Positions 55,894 through 64,000 of a DNA stretch of 64,000 bases are shown piece by piece (position 1 is the stretch's first letter; each line of letters starts with the position of its first letter). Position numbers and translations under genes: made by a program. Below the pieces are notes generated by a model. That model did no database searches. It saw only the letters and a list, made by a program, of their open reading frames with translations, and had not been told where the DNA came from. The stretch is from Rhodovulum sulfidophilum DSM 1374 (GTDB taxonomy: Bacteria; Pseudomonadota; Alphaproteobacteria; Rhodobacterales; Rhodobacteraceae), in NCBI RefSeq assembly GCF_001633165.1, contig NZ_CP015418.1, positions 2,852,001 through 2,916,000 on the forward strand, in the 5' to 3' direction.

Positions 55894-57636
55894 ATGGCGG
55901 GCGGCGCCCAGATCTTCGGCTGGCTCTGGCGCGGATATCTGCGCCGCCATTCCCTGACCATCGGCATCGCGCTGACGCTGATGACCATCGAGGGCGCCTC
56001 GCTGGGGCTGCTCAGCTACAGCTTCAAGCCGATGTTCGACCGGATCTTCGTCGCGGGCGAGCGCAGCGCCATTCCGCTGGTGGCGGGCGGCGTGCTGGCG
56101 ATCTTCCTTGCCCGTGCGCTCAGCGGTTTCGGCCAGAGGGTGCTGATGGCGCGGGCCGGGCTGTCGATCACCGGCGAATTGCAGAAGGACATGGTCGACC
56201 ACCTGCTGGGGCTCGACGGGTCCTATTTCCAGCGCACGCCCCCCGGCGGGCTGATCGAGCGGGTGCGGGGCGACACCACCGCCGCCGCCAATGTCTGGAA
56301 CACGGTCCTGACCGCCTCGGGGCGCGACTTCGTCTCGCTGGTCTCGCTGATCGCGGTTGCGCTGTCCATCGACTGGGCCTGGACCCTGATCGCGATGGCG
56401 GGCATCCCGCTTCTGGTCGTGCCGATCATGGTGCTGCAACGCTGGATCCGGCGCACCGCGCGGCTGGCCCGGGTGCAGGCAGCCGAGATCTCGGGTCGGC
56501 TCGACGAGATGTTCCACGGCATCGTCACCATCAAGCTCAACCGCATGGAACAACGCGAGAAGGGCCGCTTCGGAGAAACCGTCGCGTCCTTCGTCACCTC
56601 GCAGCTGCGCGCCCGGGCCGGTCAGGCGGGCATGCCCGCGCTGGTCGATATCGTGGGCGGTCTGGGCTTTGCCGCGGTGCTGGTCTTCGGCGGGTTGCAG
56701 ATCATCGAGGGCGACAAGACCGTCGGTGACTTCATGGCCTTCTTCACCGCCATCGCGCTGGTCTTCGAACCGCTCCGGCGGCTGGGCAATGTCTCGGGCG
56801 CCTGGCAGGCCGCGCTGGCCAGTCTCGAACGCATCCACGGCGTCTTCGAGGAACGCGCCACCATCCTGGCCCCGGCCCGGCCGGCCCAGCTTCCCGCCCC
56901 GGCCGAGCGCTGCGATCTGGCGCTGGAGGACGTGCATCTGGCCTATGGCGAGACGCCTGTGCTTCGCGGGCTCAGCCTGAGCGCGAAGGCCGGAGAGATG
57001 ACCGCGCTGGTCGGCCCCTCGGGGGCGGGAAAATCAACGGTCTTCAACCTGCTGACCCGGCTGGTCGAGCCGCAATCGGGCCGCGTCGCCATCGGCGGGG
57101 TCGCGGTCGCCGATCTGGCACTGACCGAGCTGCGCGATCTGTTTTCGGTCGTGACCCAGGACGCGCCGATGTTCGATGACAGCCTGCGCGACAATATCTG
57201 CCTCGGCCGCGACGTGCCCGAGGCGCATCTGCGCGAGGTGATCGAGGCGGCCCATATCGACGAATTCCTGCCCGGGCTGCCTGCCGGGCTCGACAGCCCC
57301 GCCGGGCCGCGCGGCTCGAACCTCTCGGGCGGGCAGCGCCAGCGCGTGGCCATCGCCCGCGCGCTTCTGCGCGACGCCCCGATCCTGCTGATGGACGAGG
57401 CCACCTCGGCGCTCGACGCGCAATCCGAACGCGCGGTGCAGGAGGCGCTGAGCCATCTGGCGAAGGGCCGCACCACGCTGGTGATCGCGCACCGGCTGGC
57501 CACCGTTCGCGACGCCGACCGGATCGTGGTGATGGAAGAAGGCCGGGTGCGCGAAGACGGCCGCCATGACCAGCTTCTGGCCCGGGACGGGCTTTATGCC
57601 GGGCTCTACCGGTTGCAATTCACGGTCGAGTCCTGA
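55894..57636 (+). CDS. MsbA-like ABC exporter (fused permease-ATPase)
   Basis: 580 aa. Six transmembrane helices (about 1-310) are followed by the nucleotide-binding domain with Walker [11 protein letters not shown]-loop VVTQDAPMFDD, signature NLSGGQRQRVAIARAL, Walker B ILLMDEATSALD and switch His in VIAHRLATV. This is the lipid-flippase/half-exporter type, acting as a homodimer. MsbA or a glycolipid/peptide exporter are the options. The upstream phosphatase suggests envelope glycolipid processing. Confidence 0.9.
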   Translation: MAGGAQIFGWLWRGYLRRHSLTIGIALTLMTIEGASLGLLSYSFKPMFDRIFVAGERSAIPLVAGGVLAIFLARALSGFGQRVLMARAGLSITGELQKDMVDHLLGLDGSYFQRTPPGGLIERVRGDTTAAANVWNTVLTASGRDFVSLVSLIAVALSIDWAWTLIAMAGIPLLVVPIMVLQRWIRRTARLARVQAAEISGRLDEMFHGIVTIKLNRMEQREKGRFGETVASFVTSQLRARAGQAGMPALVDIVGGLGFAAVLVFGGLQIIEGDKTVGDFMAFFTAIALVFEPLRRLGNVSGAWQAALASLERIHGVFEERATILAPARPAQLPAPAERCDLALEDVHLAYGETPVLRGLSLSAKAGEMTALVGPSGAGKSTVFNLLTRLVEPQSGRVAIGGVAVADLALTELRDLFSVVTQDAPMFDDSLRDNICLGRDVPEAHLREVIEAAHIDEFLPGLPAGLDSPAGPRGSNLSGGQRQRVAIARALLRDAPILLMDEATSALDAQSERAVQEALSHLAKGRTTLVIAHRLATVRDADRIVVMEEGRVREDGRHDQLLARDGLYAGLYRLQFTVES

Positions 57637-57674
57637 CACCTTCGGGCCCGGAACGGCACGGGGAGAGAAGAGCC

Positions 57675-58433
57675 ATGACAGGCGAAGAGGCAGCGGACAG
57701 GACGGTGCTTGCGATCACCGGCGCGGATCGCGAGAAATTCCTGCAGGGGCTCGTGACCAACGACGTCAAGGCGCTGGAGGGGCGGCTGGTCTATGCCGCG
57801 ATGCTGACGCCGCAGGGCAAGTATCTGGCCGATTTCCTGCTGACCGAACGCGACGACACGATCCTGCTCGACGTCAAGGCCGATATCGCCGAGGCGCTGG
57901 CGCGGCGGCTTTCGCTTTACAAGCTCCGGGCCGATGTCCGGATCGCTCCCGCCGGGCTGCATGTGCACCGGGGTCTTGGCGAGCCGCCCGAGGGCGCCCT
58001 GCCCGACCCGCGCCATGCGGCGCTTGGCTGGCGCGCCTATGCCGAAACGCCCGGCACCGCCCCCGCCATCGACTGGGACAGGATCCGGGTCGCCGAGTGC
58101 ATTCCCGAGACCGGGATCGAGCTGATCCCCGAAGACAGCTACATCCTCGAGGCCGGGTTCGAGAGGCTGCACGGCGTCGATTTCCGCAAGGGCTGCTATG
58201 TCGGCCAGGAGGTTACCGCGCGGATGAAGCACAAGACCGAGCTGCGCAAGGGCCTCGCCACGGTGGGCGTCGAGGGCGCCGCCCCCACCGGCACGCCGAT
58301 CGCGGCCGGAAGCAAGGAGGCCGGACGGCTCTTCACCCAGGCCGGCGATCTGGCCATTGCCTATCTGCGCTTCGACCGGGTCCTGCCCCGGATGACGGCG
58401 GGCGCGGCGACGGTGCTCTGGCCGGATGGCTGA
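57675..58433 (+). CDS. ygfZ: YgfZ/GcvT-like folate-binding Fe-S cluster repair protein
   Basis: 252 aa GcvT-fold protein. The hallmark K(G)C(Y)xGQE is present as KGCYVGQEVTARMKHK with Cys174. YgfZ helps assemble or repair certain 4Fe-4S enzymes using folate. The 8-bp overlap with the next gene indicates a two-gene operon. Confidence 0.88.
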   Translation: MTGEEAADRTVLAITGADREKFLQGLVTNDVKALEGRLVYAAMLTPQGKYLADFLLTERDDTILLDVKADIAEALARRLSLYKLRADVRIAPAGLHVHRGLGEPPEGALPDPRHAALGWRAYAETPGTAPAIDWDRIRVAECIPETGIELIPEDSYILEAGFERLHGVDFRKGCYVGQEVTARMKHKTELRKGLATVGVEGAAPTGTPIAAGSKEAGRLFTQAGDLAIAYLRFDRVLPRMTAGAATVLWPDG

Positions 58434-59226
58434 GCGGGCGGCGCTGGAGGCGCTGGCCGGCGCCGCCATCGCCCGGAGCCAGCCGCTTAGGGGCGGCGAT
58501 CTGTCGGAGGTGATCCGGGTCGATCTTGAGGATGGCCGTCGGATGGTGGCCAAGGCCGGGCCGCGGGTCGCGGCAGAGGCGCGGATGCTTCGGGCCATCG
58601 CCGGGGCGGGCGTGCCCGCGCCCGCGGTCATCGCCGAAGGCGGCGGCTGGCTTCTCATCGAACATCTCGACGAGCGTGCGGCCTCGGGCCCGGGCTGGGC
58701 CGCGCTCGGTACCGCGCTGCTGCGGCTGCACGCAACGACGGGCGGGGCCTATGGCTGGGACGAGGATCATGGCTTCGGCCCGGCCGCGATCCCGAATGCC
58801 GCCTGCGCCGACTGGCCGGACTTCTGGGCGGCGCGGCGGCTTCTGGCCTGGCCCGAGGCGCTGCCCGCCGAGATCGCCCGAAGGCTCGAAACACTGGCCG
58901 CGCGGCTTGACGGGCTGATCCCGCGCCATCCTCCGGCGGCGCTCCTGCATGGCGATCTGTGGACGGGGAATGTGCTGTTCACGCCCGGGGGGGCCGCGCT
59001 GATCGATCCCGCCTGCTATCATGGCGATGCCGAGGTCGATCTGGCGATGCTCGAGCTGTTCGGCACGCCCGGCCCGGCCTTCCGCGAACGCTACGGCGCG
59101 CCCGCCCCGGGCTGGCCCGCGCGGCGCGCGGTCTACCAGCTCTGGCCCGCGCTCGTTCATCTGCGGCTGTTCGGAGGCGGCTATCGCGGTCTGGTCGAGC
59201 GCTGTCTGGCAACGCTCGGGGCCTGA
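58426..59226 (+). CDS. Fructosamine kinase family protein
   Basis: 266 aa. Kinase-fold pattern of the FN3K/aminoglycoside phosphotransferase superfamily: ATP-binding Lys in MVAKAG, the catalytic HGDLWTGNVLF loop and the metal-binding LIDPACYHGDAEVDLAM. Predicted to phosphorylate ketosamines (fructosamine or ribulosamine) and so reverse glycation. It overlaps ygfZ by 8 bp. Confidence 0.88.
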   Translation: MAERAALEALAGAAIARSQPLRGGDLSEVIRVDLEDGRRMVAKAGPRVAAEARMLRAIAGAGVPAPAVIAEGGGWLLIEHLDERAASGPGWAALGTALLRLHATTGGAYGWDEDHGFGPAAIPNAACADWPDFWAARRLLAWPEALPAEIARRLETLAARLDGLIPRHPPAALLHGDLWTGNVLFTPGGAALIDPACYHGDAEVDLAMLELFGTPGPAFRERYGAPAPGWPARRAVYQLWPALVHLRLFGGGYRGLVERCLATLGA

Positions 59227-59251
59227 TCCGCAACCCGGTTCGGATGCGGCC

Positions 59252-59815
59252 TCAGGCGCGGGCCGAATAGTCCAGCGTCTCGGTGTTGATGACGATGTCC
59301 TCGCCCGGACCGATGAAGGGAGGCACCATCACCCGGATGCCGTTTTCCAGCATTGCGGGCTTGAAGCTCTTGGCGGCGGTCTGCCCGTTCACCACCGGCT
59401 CGGTCTCGGCGATCCTGCAGGTGACCTTGGCCGGCAGCGTCGCATTCAGCGCCTCGGCCTCGTAATATTCGACGACGACGGTCATGCCGTCCTGCAGAAA
59501 AGGGCGACGCTCGCCCAGCAGATCGGCGGGCAGTTCGGTCTGTTCGTAGCTGTCGGTATCCATCACCACCAGCATGCCGTCGGTTTCGTAAAGGAATTGC
59601 TGGTCGCGGCGCTCAAGCTCGACGCGGTCGACCTTGTCGGCGCTGCGGAAACGCTCGTTCAGCTTGCTGCCGCTGCGCAGGTTGCGCAGCTCGACCTGGG
59701 CGAAGGCCCCACCCTTGCCGGGCTTGACGTGATCCACCTTCACCGCCGCCCAGAGCCCGCCGTCATGGTCGAGGATATAGCCCGGCCGAATTTCGTTGCC
59801 GTTGATCTTCGCCAT
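59252..59815 (-). CDS. efp: Elongation factor P
   Basis: 187 aa. It relieves ribosome stalling at polyproline. Three OB-type domains are present; the conserved loop KPGKGGAF carries Lys34, the residue modified in EpmA-containing bacteria. No modification gene is in the window. It converges with the fructosamine kinase gene and is transcribed from the candidate promoter below. Confidence 0.97.
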   Translation of the reverse strand: MAKINGNEIRPGYILDHDGGLWAAVKVDHVKPGKGGAFAQVELRNLRSGSKLNERFRSADKVDRVELERRDQQFLYETDGMLVVMDTDSYEQTELPADLLGERRPFLQDGMTVVVEYYEAEALNATLPAKVTCRIAETEPVVNGQTAAKSFKPAMLENGIRVMVPPFIGPGEDIVINTETLDYSARA

Positions 59816-59856
59816 ACGGAAACCCTTGAGAGAAGGTTGATAGGGATTATGCCGAC

Positions 59857-59885
59857 CCTATATCTTGCGGGAGCTGGGCTGGCAA
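59857..59885 (-). promoter_or_regulatory. Candidate sigma-70 promoter for efp
   Basis: On the minus strand TTGCCA (59885-59880) and TATAGG (59862-59857) are separated by 17 bp, close to the consensus. The start codon follows about 42 bp after the -10. Confidence 0.55.
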
Positions 59886-59907
59886 GACGACTAGATCGGG
59901 GTCTGTT

Positions 59908-59948
59908 TTTTGCAAGCCATGCACCAAGCGCATGGCAGACTTGCAAAA
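59908..59948. repeat. Long inverted repeat in the divergent efp promoter region
   Basis: TTTTGCAAG (59908-59916) pairs perfectly with CTTGCAAAA (59940-59948); inside it, CCATGC (59917-59922) pairs with GCATGG (59930-59935), with a CAGA bulge. T-rich sequence precedes the left arm and no T-run follows either way, so it is not a simple terminator. The outer arms contain TTGCAA, similar to TTTGCAAA. Possible operator or folded 5' leader for the gene at 60030. Confidence 0.5.
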
Positions 59949-60029
59949 TGGAGAATACCGAATCGCGATAAAAGCGTCATATTCGGCCGCACGCCCGAAA
60001 TGCAAGAGCAAGAATAAAAGGACGACGAG

Positions 60030-60350
60030 ATGGTCGATTTCGTTGATGGCACGGCGTTCAATCACGAACAGGGGCATCGTGCCCGAAAATTGTTCGCTGC
60101 TGTGGTGCTCGCCGCGTTGGACGACGCGATCGCGGACGACAAGAAATATGGCAACGGCCCCGAACAGATCGCGCGCTGGGCGCGGTCTCGTGACGGCCGC
60201 GAGGTTCTCTCCTGTGCCGGTATCGATCCGAACGAACGGGTCGTGCGCGGCTTGATGGAATTCGTCGGTCGCGGCGTCCGGACCTCCGTTGCCCTGTCGC
60301 GCGAAGAAAGCGAACGACGCCACAGTCAGGAACAGGCCGAAGCCGCCTGA
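60030..60350 (+). CDS. DUF6280-like small protein
   Basis: 106 aa, helical, soluble. MVDFVDGTAFNHEQGHRARK, LAALDDAIADDKKYGNGPEQIARWARSRDGREVLSCAGIDPNERV and ALSREESERR match DUF6280, a family restricted to Rhodobacterales and relatives with unknown function. The single cysteine lies in VLSCAG. GGACGACGAG lies directly before the ATG. A classic terminator follows, so it is a monocistronic unit. Confidence 0.8.
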   Translation: MVDFVDGTAFNHEQGHRARKLFAAVVLAALDDAIADDKKYGNGPEQIARWARSRDGREVLSCAGIDPNERVVRGLMEFVGRGVRTSVALSREESERRHSQEQAEAA

Positions 60351-60378
60351 ACCGCCTGCCAGCTTCTCCATGCGAATG

Positions 60379-60402
60379 GCGCGCCCAAAAGGGCGCGCTT
60401 TT
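60379..60402 (+). terminator. Intrinsic terminator of the DUF6280-like gene
   Basis: GCGCGCCC (60379-60386) pairs with GGGCGCGC (60391-60398) around an AAAA loop, followed by TTTT (60399-60402). It is 29 bp after the stop. Confidence 0.92.
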
Positions 60403-60539
60403 CGCGTTTAGGGAAAGGATGACGGTCCCGGCGAGATCAGCGCCCCGCGAGATCCGGTATCGGTCCTGCGGGCGCATCTGATCAGCGGCGCAGAGGGCTG
60501 CCCGGAAAGAACCGTCCAGAAAGAGGTGTCCGGAAAGGA

Positions 60540-61145
60540 TCAGTCGAGATCGCGTTCGGCAAGAGCACGGCCGAGCTCGCGACGGACCATCTTGCGCAGA
60601 TTGCGACCGATGCCCTCGCCCAGCGTCCCGCGCAGCTCCTGCCGCACGACCTCGCGCACGATATCGGACACCATCAGGCGAAGCGCGGCCTCGTCGCCAA
60701 GCCCCGCTGCCGGGCCGACGGACATGGCTTGCGCCTTCCCGACCCAGGGCGCCGCGGGAAACCCCTCTTCGCATTCAGGGTCCCAATCGGCATCGACCCC
60801 GGCCATCGCGGCCTCGAGCTCGGCGATGCGCCGTTCAAGCGTCACCGCATCGCGCCGGTTCGCCTCGGCCAGATCGGCGACCGACGCGGTCCGGCGGCCG
60901 GACGGCGCCACCTCGCGGGCCACCGGCAGAGCCGGAGCGCCGGGTTCCTGCGGCAAGGGCCCGCGCAGCAGCACCGGCATCGCCCGCGCTGGTGCGGACC
61001 GGGTCTCGGGGTCGGGGCGGACACGCAGGTTGGGGGTCAGCACCAGTCGCGCCATACGGGGCTCGGTCCGGGACGGCACGGGCTCCGGCGCGGGGCCGGC
61101 CGACCGGACCCCGGCGGTATCGACGATGCTGCGCATTTCAACCAT
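60540..61145 (-). CDS. PopZ-position protein: variable Pro/Arg-rich N-terminus, helical C-terminus
   Basis: 201 aa. Residues about 1-95 are Pro/Arg/Ala-rich and low-complexity, a short coiled coil follows (RRDAVTLERRIAELEAAMAG), and the C-terminus is amphipathic helical (ALRLMVSDIVREVVRQELRG and IGRNLRKMVRRELGRALAE). It sits directly downstream of pcm-tolC, the position occupied by popZ (DUF2497) in many alphaproteobacteria; valS, often next, is absent here. PopZ organises cell-pole proteins and its ends, disordered linker then helices, are similar. Sequence identity to PopZ cannot be shown by eye. Confidence 0.55.
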   Translation of the reverse strand: MVEMRSIVDTAGVRSAGPAPEPVPSRTEPRMARLVLTPNLRVRPDPETRSAPARAMPVLLRGPLPQEPGAPALPVAREVAPSGRRTASVADLAEANRRDAVTLERRIAELEAAMAGVDADWDPECEEGFPAAPWVGKAQAMSVGPAAGLGDEAALRLMVSDIVREVVRQELRGTLGEGIGRNLRKMVRRELGRALAERDLD

Positions 61146-61229
61146 GGCACGGCTCCGAACCGAAAAGACAGTTAACGACAGGACCGAATCCTAGCCCCTC
61201 GGCCCCGCGGACACAACTGGACAGAGGCG

Positions 61230-62606
61230 TCAGTTGCGCCCGATGCTCTGCAGCACACGGTCGAGCTTGCCGCCCTGAAGGCTTTTGGGCGGGGCCGAGC
61301 TGACCGCGTTGTAATAGGCATTGGGGTCATAGGTCGGAATGCCCAGACCGAGATGTTCGGCCGTCAGCAGCCCCATCGAGGCCAGCACGCTGTAGATCGC
61401 GGTATATTGCGTCGCCTCGGCCTCTACCCGCGCCGTGCGGGCATCGAGCAGGTCCTGTTCGGCATCGAGCACGTCAAGCGTGGTGCGCGCGCCCAGCCGG
61501 GCCTCTTCCTTGGTGCCGTCGAAGGCAAGCTGCGCCGCCCGGATCCGCTGGTCGCTGGCAGAGACCTGGGCCCGCGCCACCGCAAGGCTCGACCAGGCAT
61601 TGCCGACATCGAGCTCGACCAGCCGCACGGTCTGCAAAAGCCCCGCGCGGGTGGCCTGCATATTGGCCATCGCCTGACGCTCGGCGGCATAGAGCTTGCC
61701 GCCGGCATAGATCGTCTGCGACAGCTTGAGCTGGGCCTGGTAGCCCTCCTCGGAATTGTCGTCGCGCTGGTAGCCGACCGAGGCGGTCAGGCTGGGGCCC
61801 TGCGCAGCCTTGGCCCGGGCGAGGTTCAGCTCGGACACGGTGACATTGTGCTGCGCCTGGACGATGTCGGGATGGGTCTTCACCGCGACCGACCGCGCGC
61901 CCTCGGGCGATGTCGGAATGCTGGGCAGGTTGGGAATGCCGCTGAGCGTGTCCGGATAATGCCCGACCGCCAGCTTGTAGGATTCGCGCGCCGTCGCCAG
62001 CTGGCCATTGGCCGCGACGAGGTTCGAGCGTGCCTCGGCCAGCGCCGATTGCGCCAGCGACACGTCGGTCCGGGTCACCTCGCCGACCTCGAAACGGTCC
62101 TCGGTGGCCCGCAGCTCTTCCGCGATCAGCCGGTTGTTGTTCTGGGCAAGGCTGACGGTCTGCAGCGCGGCGAAGACGTCCATATAGGCCTGAACCGCCG
62201 AAAGCAGCACATCCTGCTCGACCCCGATCAGCGCGGCCCGGGTCGCGAGCACGGTTTCCTTGGTCGCATCCAGCGCCATCCGGTTCTGGCCGCCATCATA
62301 GACCGTGAGGCTTGCGGTCAGTTCGGCCAGGGCGCTGGTATTCTCCAGCCCATTCGCCGCCGAGGCCGGGTCGGTATAGTTCCCGGTCATGGCGAAGGCG
62401 ATCACCGGGCGCAAAGTCGCCAGCGCCTGGGCCACATCCTCGTCTGCCGCGCGCAGCAGCGCCCGGTTCTGATCCAGCAGATGAGAGTTCTTGTAGGCCG
62501 CGATCAGGGCATCGGTCAGGGTCTCCGCCTGCGCTGCCCCGACCGCCCCGAGGGCAAGCGTCGCCGACAGGGCCGTGCCGGCGAAATAACGTAGGAAACC
62601 ACTCAT
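61230..62606 (-). CDS. tolC: TolC family outer membrane efflux protein
   Basis: 458 aa. An N-terminal signal peptide (to about residue 27, AQAETL) precedes the two OEP repeats, with SVGYQRDDNSEEGYQAQLKLSQTIYAGGK and EEARLGARTTLDVLDAEQDLLDARTARVEAE as the paired signatures. It forms a trimeric channel for type I secretion and multidrug export. It lies between pcm and the PopZ-position gene on the same strand. Confidence 0.93.
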   Translation of the reverse strand: MSGFLRYFAGTALSATLALGAVGAAQAETLTDALIAAYKNSHLLDQNRALLRAADEDVAQALATLRPVIAFAMTGNYTDPASAANGLENTSALAELTASLTVYDGGQNRMALDATKETVLATRAALIGVEQDVLLSAVQAYMDVFAALQTVSLAQNNNRLIAEELRATEDRFEVGEVTRTDVSLAQSALAEARSNLVAANGQLATARESYKLAVGHYPDTLSGIPNLPSIPTSPEGARSVAVKTHPDIVQAQHNVTVSELNLARAKAAQGPSLTASVGYQRDDNSEEGYQAQLKLSQTIYAGGKLYAAERQAMANMQATRAGLLQTVRLVELDVGNAWSSLAVARAQVSASDQRIRAAQLAFDGTKEEARLGARTTLDVLDAEQDLLDARTARVEAEATQYTAIYSVLASMGLLTAEHLGLGIPTYDPNAYYNAVSSAPPKSLQGGKLDRVLQSIGRN

Positions 62607-62680
62607 ATCCGTGCCTCGTCTGGCTTTTGCCTTTGTAAGACCGCGTTTCTTCGATGCGGCTCTTGTATGTCTTCCACGTG

Positions 62681-63334
62681 TCAGAATTCGAATTCTGTCG
62701 CGCGCGCAAATCCCGGCAGAACCGGGGCACTTGCATTGAACAGGAAACGCCAGTTCAGCACCCCCTCGACCTTCCAGCCGATGCGGGCCACGCCCAGCGT
62801 GCCTTCCATGAAGAGCGCGACGATCCGGCCGCCTTCCTTGAGCTGATCGGCGATGGCCTGCGGCAACTCTTCGATGGCGCCCTCGACCATGATCGCGTCA
62901 TAGGGGCCGTGCCTGGGTGCGCCCTCGGTCAGCGCGCCGACCTCGACCGCGACATTGTCGACGTCATGCTCGCCGAAGGTGGCCTCGGCCTCGCGCGCCA
63001 TGCTGCCATCCTCTTCCAGCGCCACCACCGCATCGGCCATCCGCGCCATCACCGCGGCCGAATAGCCGAGCCCGGCGCCCAGATCGAGCACCATGTCGCC
63101 CGGCCCCAAATCGAGCGCCTCGAGCATCTTGGAGAAGCTGCGCGGCTCGAGCAGGACGCGGTCATGCGCCAGCGGGAGGTTCTCGCCGATATAGGCGGCC
63201 TCGCGCAGGCGCGCGGGAACGAAGGCTTCGCGGGGGACGGAAAGCAGCGCTTCGATGATCGGCAGACGCGTCACGTCCGAGGGGCGGACCTGGGTATCGA
63301 CCATCGCTTCGCGGCGGGCGGCGTAATCGGCCAT
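62681..63334 (-). CDS. pcm: Protein-L-isoaspartate O-methyltransferase
   Basis: 217 aa SAM-dependent methyltransferase repairing isoaspartyl residues in aged proteins. SAM motif I is [14 protein letters not shown], later motifs are [14 protein letters not shown] and GGRIVALF. The N-terminus [22 protein letters not shown] is standard for the alphaproteobacterial form. It is the first of the pcm-tolC-(PopZ-position) group and is divergent from waaA. Confidence 0.92.
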   Translation of the reverse strand: MADYAARREAMVDTQVRPSDVTRLPIIEALLSVPREAFVPARLREAAYIGENLPLAHDRVLLEPRSFSKMLEALDLGPGDMVLDLGAGLGYSAAVMARMADAVVALEEDGSMAREAEATFGEHDVDNVAVEVGALTEGAPRHGPYDAIMVEGAIEELPQAIADQLKEGGRIVALFMEGTLGVARIGWKVEGVLNWRFLFNASAPVLPGFARATEFEF

Positions 63335-63557
63335 GCGGCTGAATTCTCCAGTTCGGAAATTACCAGCTTCGGTGATGCCACAGAAGTCCGGGCACGGCAA
63401 TGGCCTGACACCCCATGTCGGGCGAGGTATGGCAAGAGGGAAACAGGACGCAGGCGGTGCCCGCTTGCCAGTCCGGCATCGGGCGCGTAACCCTTTCGGC
63501 GCAGATCCGGTGTTCCGGCTGTGTCATGCCCTTCCTGTCCCGCCGCCCCGATTTGCC

Positions 63558-64000
63558 GTGCTGAGCTACCGGATCCTTCTTTCCCTGGCCGCCCCCGGCC
63601 TCGCGCTGCTCCTGCTGCGCGACCGCCCTTTCGCGCGCGAGCGGCTGGGCCTGAACGGGACATCGAACGGGCCGGGCCGGGTGCAGCAGCCGACGATCTG
63701 GCTGCATGGCGCCTCGAATGGCGAGCTGGCCTCGGCGCGACCGCTGATCGAGCGGCTGCTCGAGCGTCGCCCCGATCTTTGCATCGTCGCGACCAGCAAT
63801 TCCCGGACCGGGCGCGCGCTGGTCGAAAGCTGGGCCCTGCCCCGGGTCTCGGCGCGGCTTGCGCCTTACGATTACCGCTGGGCGCTGCGCCTGTTCATCG
63901 GGCGCTGGCAGCCCCGGGCCCTGATCCTGATCGAAAGCGAGCTCTGGCCCAACCGGATCTTCGAGATGGCGCGTCGGGACCGCCCGGTGCTTTTGCTGGG
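63558..64000 (+). CDS. waaA: 3-deoxy-D-manno-octulosonate transferase, truncated at the right edge
   Basis: About 147 residues visible of a protein usually near 400-430. It transfers Kdo to lipid IVA in LPS assembly at the cytoplasmic face of the inner membrane. The N-terminal membrane helix (VLSYRILLSLAAPGLALLLL) is followed by WLHGASNGELASARPLIERLL, VATSNSRTGRALVESWALP and LILIESELWPNRIFEMARR, the N-terminal GT-B half of KdtA. The start GTG 63558 lacks a clear Shine-Dalgarno; GTG 63510 is an in-frame alternative. Confidence 0.85.
   Translation, partial: MLSYRILLSLAAPGLALLLLRDRPFARERLGLNGTSNGPGRVQQPTIWLHGASNGELASARPLIERLLERRPDLCIVATSNSRTGRALVESWALPRVSARLAPYDYRWALRLFIGRWQPRALILIESELWPNRIFEMARRDRPVLLL

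Noticed and set aside
1..64000. CRISPR arrays, toxin-antitoxin pairs, restriction-modification, retrons or other defence genes
   Set aside because: I looked on both strands and saw no repeat-spacer pattern and no such domains in the annotated proteins.
1..64000. tRNA or rRNA genes
   Set aside because: No cloverleaf-like sequence with a T-loop GTTCRANYC consensus or rRNA signature was noticed in the intergenic gaps; tRNAscan-SE would settle it.

Overview
The window is GC-rich, densely coded chromosomal DNA from an alphaproteobacterium, most likely a Rhodobacteraceae (Rhodobacterales) member. The evidence is a methylmalonyl-CoA locus with a PccR/ScfR-type regulator, the hdaA-ppk-ppx row, the pcm-tolC-(PopZ-position gene) row, the short bacterial prolyl-tRNA synthetase, and several small protein families typical of that order (DUF6497-like, DUF6280-like, DUF4174). 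No rRNA, tRNA, CRISPR array, prophage or classical defence island was seen. The genus cannot be fixed by reading alone.

Layout. 1-0.6 kb: 3' part of an Asp/Glu/hydantoin racemase-family gene. 0.7-12.0 kb: a complete, tightly overlapping glycogen operon on the minus strand, in transcription order glgP-glgB-glgC-glgA-glgX-malQ, covering synthesis (GlgC, GlgA, GlgB) and breakdown (GlgP, GlgX, MalQ). 12.6-16.2 kb: a UDP-glucuronate decarboxylase and an orphan hybrid histidine kinase. 16.4-17.6 kb: an intact IS3-type insertion sequence with terminal inverted repeats, a 5-bp target duplication and a canonical -1 frameshift heptamer, next to a possible gene remnant. 18.2-20.9 kb: dinB and a soluble PAS chemoreceptor. 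21.1-24.9 kb: lolD-lolC and proS. 25.1-30.7 kb: AI-2E family permease, hdaA, ppk and ppx, with a candidate Pho box and a possibly leaderless ppk. 30.8-34.5 kb: a small periplasmic protein, an EEP-family nuclease/phosphatase, a TerB-DnaJ protein and nhaA.

34.6-47.4 kb is the propionyl-CoA assimilation region: scpA (methylmalonyl-CoA mutase), a DUF4174 secreted protein, a DUF6492-like gene coupled to pccA, pccA, five small genes (two of them lipoproteins), pccB, a DUF486 membrane protein, an MFS exporter and the regulator pccR. TTTGCAAA motifs lie upstream of both pccB and pccR. 47.5-51.9 kb: a DUF465 protein, a hemerythrin-like protein, an EamA exporter, a membrane HAMP protein with a CxxCH haem motif but no output domain, and yebC. 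52.0-59.2 kb: an SLC13/TrkA-C permease, a membrane-anchored EEP protein, a Cys-phosphatase next to an MsbA-like exporter, a YgfZ-like protein and a fructosamine kinase-like protein. 59.3-64.0 kb: efp, a DUF6280-like protein, a PopZ-position protein, tolC, pcm, and the 5' part of waaA (kdtA) running off the right edge.

No unmistakably new system is present. The leads I rate highest are the output-less haem-HAMP protein (49420-50661), the TTTGCAAA sites at pccB and pccR, the small-protein cluster between pccB and pccA, the putative Pho box with leaderless start at ppk, and the PopZ-position protein (60540-61145).
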